Shown piece by piece: positions 59,747 through 64,000 of a stretch of DNA of 64,000 nt. The stretch is from assembly GCA_024401335.1 (NCBI GenBank), contig JAKSLH010000007.1:1-64000 (forward strand). The letters are read 5' to 3'. Within the stretch, counting starts at the first letter, position 1; each line of letters begins with the position of its first letter. The notes under the pieces were generated by a model. It was not told the DNA's origin. It made no database searches and saw only the letters and a list, made by a program, of their open reading frames with translations. Source of the stretch: Bacteroidales bacterium. GTDB lineage: Bacteria; Bacteroidota; Bacteroidia; Bacteroidales; Marinilabiliaceae. The position numbers and the translations under genes were made by a program.

Positions 59747-60739
59747 ATGAAACTCAAGAAATCATCAGTGGTAGCAATGGTGTTTGCTGCCTTCATATTG
59801 GCCGCAATGGTTGTCGTTGTTGCAATGGGCTTGTTCCTTCCTGAACGTTCGGAGACTATTCAGGGTGAGATAGAGACAACCGATTACCGTGTTTCAAGTA
59901 AGGTCCCTGGACGTGTTCTCGAGATACGTGTTCAGGAGGGCGATCAGGTTCATAAGGGCGATACATTGGCTATCCTCGAAGCTCCTGATGTTAGCGCTAA
60001 GCTTGATCAGGCTAATGCTCTTTTCGAAGCTGCTCAGGCTCTCGAGGATAAGGCTCGCAATGGCGCCTTGAAGGAGCAGATACAGGGCGCATACGAGATG
60101 TGGCAGAAGGCAAAAGCTGGTCTTGAAGTGGCCGAGAAGAGCTACAACCGCGTGTCTAGCCTCCTCAAGAATGGTGTTGTCTCTGAACAGAAATACGATG
60201 AGGTTAAGGCTCAGTATGATGCAATGGTTGCAACAGAAAAGGCTGCTCAGGCTCAGTATGAGATGGCTCTCAACGGCGCTCGTGCCGAAGATAAACAGGC
60301 TGCTCAGGCTAAGGTTAAGCAGGCTAAGGGTGCTGTTAGTGAGGTCAACTCTTACATCAGCGAGACGGTGCTTGTTGCTATGGCCGATGGCGAGGTGACT
60401 GAGATATTCCCTGAACTTGGCGAACTTGTCGGCTCTGGCGCTCCTATTATGAATGTTGCGATGACTGGCAATATATCTGTTATTTTCAATATCCGTGAGG
60501 ATTACCTCCCTGGCATAACTGTCGGTTCTGAAGTCGTTGCTTATGTGCCTGCTTTTGATAAGAATATCAATCTTCGTATCAGCCGTGTGAAGAATGTGGG
60601 CAACTTTGCTGTGTGGAAGGCTACTAAGGCATCCGATGGCTATGACCTTAAGATGTTCGAGGTGCGTGCCCTCCCTGTCGATGCTTCCGACCTTGAAAAT
60701 ATGCGTTCTGGCATGAGCGCTATACTTAAACTAAACTAG
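59747..60739 (+). CDS. HlyD/EmrA-like membrane fusion protein
   Basis: A 330-aa periplasmic adaptor with one N-terminal transmembrane helix (about 8-30). It has the lipoyl/barrel-sandwich halves 'VSSKVPGRVLEIRVQEGDQVHKGDTLAIL' and 'VLVAMADGEVTEIFPELGELVGSGAPIMNV' flanking a long coiled coil (about 80-200, Ala/Glu/Lys/Gln-rich). A beta-barrel end follows. It links inner-membrane permeases to TolC. ATG 59747 is chosen because it begins the anchor helix; an upstream frame extension to 59693 would overlap the TolC stop. It lies 28 bp before the first permease. Confidence 0.93.
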   Translation: MKLKKSSVVAMVFAAFILAAMVVVVAMGLFLPERSETIQGEIETTDYRVSSKVPGRVLEIRVQEGDQVHKGDTLAILEAPDVSAKLDQANALFEAAQALEDKARNGALKEQIQGAYEMWQKAKAGLEVAEKSYNRVSSLLKNGVVSEQKYDEVKAQYDAMVATEKAAQAQYEMALNGARAEDKQAAQAKVKQAKGAVSEVNSYISETVLVAMADGEVTEIFPELGELVGSGAPIMNVAMTGNISVIFNIREDYLPGITVGSEVVAYVPAFDKNINLRISRVKNVGNFAVWKATKASDGYDLKMFEVRALPVDASDLENMRSGMSAILKLN

Positions 60740-60767
60740 GCGTCTGTTCTCTGTAAATACATCGCTC

Positions 60768-61961
60768 ATGACATTGTTCCCAAAACATAAGAACATATGG
60801 CAGAAGATAATTATGCTTTGCGTCGATGATGTGAAGGAGTATATTCATCGTCCACTGGTGCTTTTCAGCTTGCTCGTGGCTCCTCTGATCTGTATATTCT
60901 TCTTTACTTCTCTGATGATGGCTGGCTTGCCTACCGATCTGCCTGCTGCGGTGGTCGATGAAGACGATACGCAGGTTACTCGATCTTTCATCCGTACTAT
61001 GGATGCTATGGAACAGACCGATATTGTCGCTCATTTCCATACTTTCAGTGATGCGCGTGAGGCAATGCAGAGGGGTGAGATATATGCGTTTTTCTATATC
61101 CCTAAGGGAACTACTCAAGAGGCTATATCGAGCCGTCAGCCACATGTCTCTTTCTATACTAATGAGACTTATTTCATACCAGGCGCTCTTCTGATGAAGG
61201 ATATGCGCCTGTCTGCTGAGCTGCTCGGACTTTCTCTCACTCGTGAGACTCTTTATGGAAAGGGCCTTACCCCTGAGCGTGCTATGGGCATACTTCAGCC
61301 TATCGTCATCGAAAAGCATCCTTTGGGTAATCCGCATCTTAATTATTCGGTTTATCTTACCAACATCATATTGCCTGGTATAATATTTATCCTTACCATG
61401 CTCATGTCTAGCTACGTGATTGGTATGGAGTGGAAGAAGAACCGTCAGCGTCAGCTCTATCGTGAAGTGGGCTACTCGCAGACTACTGCGCTTGCTGGTA
61501 AGCTGTTGCCTATAACGCTTATCTATTCGTTCTTCATCCTGTTTATCGATGTTTACCTCTACAAATACCTTGAGTTCCCTTGCCACACTGGCATCTTCCC
61601 TATGTTCGTCACTGGTGTGATGGGCGTATTGGCTTCTCAGGGATTGGCAATACTTGTGTTCGGCATATTCATAGGCCAGATGCGCTTTTCTATGAGTGTG
61701 TGCTCCCTGTGGGGTATATTGGGCTTGTCGCTCTCCGGATTTACCTTCCCGGTGTCGGCTATGCATTCTAGCCTTCAGACATTGTGCTATCTGTTCCCAT
61801 TGCGTCATTACTATCTCATCTATGTTAATCAGGCGCTCAATGGTTATCCTATAGGATATGTGTGGAGCAATTTCTTTGCATTGCTGTGCTTCATGCTCGT
61901 TCCGTTCATTGTGATGCCTCGCTATCGCAAGGCGTTCCTGGTGACAAAATATAAGCCATAA
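60768..61961 (+). CDS. ABC-2 type permease subunit, first
   Basis: A 397-aa ABC-2 membrane protein (YhhJ/YbhR-like). One N-terminal helix (about 25-48) is followed by a large extracytoplasmic domain (about 50-200, 'LPAAVVDEDDTQVTRSFIRTMDAM'), then five C-terminal helices (about 205-390, 'IILPGIIFILTMLMSSYVIGMEWKK', 'SLSGFTFPVSAMHSSLQTL'). Such proteins normally pair with an ABC ATPase for export; none is encoded next to it. The second permease begins 6 bp downstream. Confidence 0.9.
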   Translation: MTLFPKHKNIWQKIIMLCVDDVKEYIHRPLVLFSLLVAPLICIFFFTSLMMAGLPTDLPAAVVDEDDTQVTRSFIRTMDAMEQTDIVAHFHTFSDAREAMQRGEIYAFFYIPKGTTQEAISSRQPHVSFYTNETYFIPGALLMKDMRLSAELLGLSLTRETLYGKGLTPERAMGILQPIVIEKHPLGNPHLNYSVYLTNIILPGIIFILTMLMSSYVIGMEWKKNRQRQLYREVGYSQTTALAGKLLPITLIYSFFILFIDVYLYKYLEFPCHTGIFPMFVTGVMGVLASQGLAILVFGIFIGQMRFSMSVCSLWGILGLSLSGFTFPVSAMHSSLQTLCYLFPLRHYYLIYVNQALNGYPIGYVWSNFFALLCFMLVPFIVMPRYRKAFLVTKYKP

Positions 61962-61967
61962 ACAGTT

Positions 61968-63152
61968 ATGAGATATATAAGAAACATTCTACAAGTATGG
62001 TATGCTGAACTGATGCAGGTTAGCCACAACTTTGGCCTCATCATCTTTTCTGTCCTTGTGCCTCTTGCATATCCGCTTCTCTACACTTTTGTCTATACCG
62101 GCGAAACAGTTCGAGAGGTTCCTGTGGCTGTCGTTGACGAATGTCACTCTAGCCTTAGCCGCGAATTTGTCCGTAAGGTCGATGCTTGCTCTGAAGTCGA
62201 GGTGCTCTATCGATGCGATCTCGCTCAGGCTCAGGAACTGATGCGACGTGAAGAGGTCTATGCTGTTATGCGTATCCCTTCGAGCTTCGGTCGCGATTTG
62301 GCTCATGGACAGCAGACTTATGTGAGCCTCTATTGCGACATGCGTAGCATGCTCTACTATAAGGCGGCTTTGGTCGCAGCTTCCAATGTGTCGCTCGATA
62401 TGAATGCCGATATCAAGGTTAATAACTATCTACGTCCTACAACCGACCGACAGGCTGAGATAATGAAGGCTCCGGTGACCAATTCGTATGTCGCTCTCTA
62501 TAATCCTCAGAGTGGCGTGGCGAGCTTCTTGTTGCCTGCCGTTCTTATGCTTATCATTCAGCAGTTGCTGTTCTTGAGCATCGGTACATCAATGGGTGTC
62601 TTTCGTGAGCAGAATAGGGGAGTGGGCATTCCTCTTAGCAATCCGTTCTACCGCTCTCCTGTGTGCATTGTATTGGGTAAGACGGCTTTCTATGCTCCGT
62701 TGTTCGCTCTTATAGGTGTCTATATGTATGGTGGCGTCACATCGTGGTTCTCACTGCTTTCATTGGGCGACTATACAACGTTCCTGGCGTTTCTTGTGCC
62801 TTATGTGCTGGCATGCACTTTCATGGGTATAACGATGTCTATATTCCTCTTCCGTAGCGAAGACTCTATGTTGCTCTATATCTTCATGTCGGTGCCTTTG
62901 CTTTTCCTTAGCGGCATGTCATGGCCTGTGGCTTCAGAACCTATGTTCTGGCGTTGTATATCATGGATATTCCCTTCTACATTTGGTACACATGGCTATG
63001 CCCGTATTATGGGTACAGGAGCTACTATCAATGAGGTGGCATGGGAAGTGCGTAACCTATGGTTGCAGTGCGCTTTCTATTTTATGACGGCTTGTGCGGT
63101 CTATTATTATGAAGTACATCGTCTTGAGAAGAGACTGAGAAATAACGGCTGA
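61968..63152 (+). CDS. ABC-2 type permease subunit, second
   Basis: A 394-aa ABC-2 permease with the same layout as the preceding gene: helix at about 22-42, extracytoplasmic domain with 'VPVAVVDECHSSLSREFVRKVDAC', and C-terminal helices ('FLLPAVLMLIIQQLLFLSIGTSMG', 'MSVPLLFLSGMSWPVASEPMFWR'). The two are distant paralogues and probably form a heterodimer. No nucleotide-binding domain is fused, and the next gene is not an ATPase. It ends the operon at a strong terminator. Confidence 0.9.
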   Translation: MRYIRNILQVWYAELMQVSHNFGLIIFSVLVPLAYPLLYTFVYTGETVREVPVAVVDECHSSLSREFVRKVDACSEVEVLYRCDLAQAQELMRREEVYAVMRIPSSFGRDLAHGQQTYVSLYCDMRSMLYYKAALVAASNVSLDMNADIKVNNYLRPTTDRQAEIMKAPVTNSYVALYNPQSGVASFLLPAVLMLIIQQLLFLSIGTSMGVFREQNRGVGIPLSNPFYRSPVCIVLGKTAFYAPLFALIGVYMYGGVTSWFSLLSLGDYTTFLAFLVPYVLACTFMGITMSIFLFRSEDSMLLYIFMSVPLLFLSGMSWPVASEPMFWRCISWIFPSTFGTHGYARIMGTGATINEVAWEVRNLWLQCAFYFMTACAVYYYEVHRLEKRLRNNG

Positions 63153-63176
63153 TAAAGCTTGATGTTTATGATATAT

Positions 63177-63219
63177 GCAGAGGCTGTCCTTTCCCGGACA
63201 TGTCCTCTGCTTTTTTTTT
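63177..63219 (+). terminator. Terminator of the efflux operon
   Basis: GCAGAGG (63177-63183) pairs with CCTCTGC (63204-63210), with an inner TGTCC/GGACA stem, followed by nine T. Confidence 0.9.
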
Positions 63220-63316
63220 GTTCTCTATAGAGTAGCATGCCATTTCTGTGAGGTGCTAAATTCTATCCTGCTCTAAATTTTAACATTTAGAACAGCGTGA
63301 AATTTTGTAATTATTA

Positions 63317-63324
63317 TAATTTTG
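63317..63324 (+). promoter_or_regulatory. -7 promoter-like element before a structured leader
   Basis: TAATTTTG fits TAnnTTTG. Transcription would begin around 63330 and run into the structured region 63340-63541. No well-spaced TTTG is seen upstream. Confidence 0.45.
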
Positions 63325-63329
63325 TAAAC

Positions 63330-63541
63330 AATTATGGACTATGCAGTTAGTCATAAACTGCTAACACATGCGTTTGTTAGTTTTTATGATATAACGATAG
63401 TATATGGCGTTGATATGAAATCAATTGATATTCAAGTAGATACGAGAAAAATGGGGGGGGTAGAATCCGCTTCTAGTCATCGTCATATCAGATATATAGA
63501 GTCTTCTGTTGGTGCAATTGGCATCGGCAGAAGACTTTTTG
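63330..63541 (+). ncRNA. Candidate structured leader or small RNA ending in an intrinsic terminator
   Basis: A roughly 210-nt non-coding stretch contains hairpin CAGTT/AACTG (63344-63360), hairpin CTAACA/TGTTAG (63361-63380), a possible long-range helix TGATATGA (63411-63418) with TCATATCA (63483-63490), an eight-G run (63453-63460), TAGAA/TTCTA (63461-63475), and the terminator at 63500. A 71-codon open frame across it (63334-63549) looks spurious: it runs through the terminator and has no family likeness. It could be an attenuator for the gene at 63572 or an independent small RNA. I cannot match it to a known RNA family. Confidence 0.45.
63500..63541 (+). terminator. Intrinsic terminator inside the 63572 gene leader
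   Basis: AGTCTTCTG (63500-63508) pairs with CAGAAGACT (63528-63536). Seven more pairs (some G-T) extend the stem to an AATTG loop, and five T follow. It stands 31 bp before the ATG of the last gene. Confidence 0.8.
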
Positions 63542-63571
63542 CGTTTTGAAGTATAATAAAAATCTATATCT

Positions 63572-64000
63572 ATGGGAATAATAAATGGTAATATCGGGCG
63601 AACGGTCCTCTTGGGCTTGCTGATGTTTTTGTCTGTTGGCAATAATGCTAAAGCTCAGAGCAACTATCTTGAGTTTGTCGAGGCTAAAAGATACAAAAGC
63701 TCTTTCCAGTTCGGCGAGCAGTGGAAATATCTCACAACGGAGATTTATCCGTATAATTTCAATTATCTGCCAGAGACATTTCGCAGCAATGTGAGAAAGA
63801 ATCTTCAGTCTATCTACATCTATGCTAAGATACACGGCGGTGAATACGACAAGATTGAATACCCGCTCTATTTCTATCAGACTAAGGATAGGGTGCTGAC
63901 GGTAAGGGGTGCCGACAAGGTGACGCTTCTTAAAGGTCTTCCTATCGACAAGGAAGAAGACATCGATGCCGACATTACAATCAATGGTATCACAGCAAAG
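63572..64000 (+). CDS. Exported protein of unknown function, 3' end outside the window
   Basis: An open frame of 143 codons with no stop before the window edge. It starts with ATG and a signal peptide of about 28 residues ('GRTVLLGLLMFLSVGNNAKAQ'). The visible mature part reads 'NYLEFVEAKRYKSSFQFGEQW', 'YPYNFNYLPETFRSNVRKNL', 'YAKIHGGEYDKIEYPLYFYQ' and 'LTVRGADKVTLLKGLPIDKEED'. I do not recognise it. It probably acts in the periplasm or at the surface. Its leader contains an intrinsic terminator, so expression may be controlled by attenuation. Confidence 0.7.
   Translation, partial: MGIINGNIGRTVLLGLLMFLSVGNNAKAQSNYLEFVEAKRYKSSFQFGEQWKYLTTEIYPYNFNYLPETFRSNVRKNLQSIYIYAKIHGGEYDKIEYPLYFYQTKDRVLTVRGADKVTLLKGLPIDKEEDIDADITINGITAK

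Noticed and set aside
60726-61808. 360-codon antisense open frame under the first ABC-2 permease
   Set aside because: It mirrors the codon pattern of a clear permease gene, is rich in His/Arg/Ser as antisense shadows are, and has no start signals.
63334-63549. 71-codon open frame in the spacer before the last gene
   Set aside because: It has no family likeness or ribosome-binding site and runs straight through an intrinsic terminator. The region is better explained as non-coding leader.
1-64000. CRISPR array, tRNA or rRNA genes, insertion sequences, prophage
   Set aside because: I looked through the spacers and found no spaced repeat array, no cloverleaf with CCA-like end, no ribosomal RNA signature and no transposase or integrase gene.

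Overview
The window looks like chromosomal DNA of an anaerobic Bacteroidota, order Bacteroidales (Prevotellaceae, Muribaculaceae or Bacteroidaceae; I cannot decide between them). The evidence is the gene families (hybrid two-component system, DUF3127, DUF4494, SiaC-type DUF1987, long PurF, TonB-dependent receptor, PD40/TPR lipoprotein, Bacteroidales-type RibBA and dihydroorotase), many short lipoprotein signal peptides, and repeated Bacteroidota -7 promoter elements of the form TAnnTTTG, several with a TTTG about 20 nt upstream. I see no rRNA or tRNA gene, CRISPR array, transposase, prophage or plasmid gene. Most of the window is core chromosome in compact operons.

Layout. 1-5432: YjbQ, a PHP-type histidinol phosphatase and an orphan hybrid two-component regulator. 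5483-7384: cyclophilin, an OB-fold DUF3127 protein with an SSB-like C-terminal tip, and a metallo-beta-lactamase-fold hydrolase. 7563-12207 (minus): an envelope operon of PD40/TPR lipoprotein, beta-helix lipoprotein, nuclease/phosphatase lipoprotein and an SseB-like protein, divergent from a HAD phosphatase. 13074-17966: purB, an MsbA-like exporter, an EI24/CysZ-like membrane protein and a small barrel-like protein. 18051-21177: an SPFH lipoprotein (minus), DUF4494 and a POT peptide transporter. 21213-22677: a GH43 arabinanase-like lipoprotein flanked by two direct copies of a roughly 125-bp intergenic element. 22730-25353: a double-parvulin chaperone and an acyl-ACP thioesterase. 25410-27317: miaB (minus) and a SPOR protein. 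27388-30130: long purF and coaX. 30191-38105: TPR protein, LptC, CNNM/GldE-like protein, RecG, TonB-dependent receptor and RidA. 38278-43760: PpiD-like chaperone and mfd. 43873-54228: a roughly 10.4-kb co-directional run (two SiaC-like proteins, LptF/G permease, ribBA, polyprenol-phosphate glycosyltransferase, pyrC, a lipoprotein, a 5'-nucleotidase and an AsmA-like protein) closed by a strong terminator. 54300-57868 (minus): CAT-like acetyltransferase, YolD-like protein, Y-family polymerase, nitroreductase lipoprotein and GNAT acetyltransferase. 58170-63152: divergent TolC, HlyD and two ABC-2 permeases without an ATPase. 63153-64000: a structured non-coding leader ending in a terminator, then the 5' part of an exported protein cut by the window edge.

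Envelope biogenesis dominates: LPS transport (LptC, LptF/G, MsbA-like), outer-membrane protein folding (two parvulin-type chaperones), AsmA, lipoproteins and export. DNA repair is the second theme (RecG, Mfd, Y-family polymerase, SSB-like protein). The most unusual parts are the repeat-flanked GH43 gene, the detoxification plus translesion-polymerase operon facing an efflux operon, the SSB-tip DUF3127 protein, the tandem SiaC genes at the head of an envelope operon, and the structured leader near the right edge.
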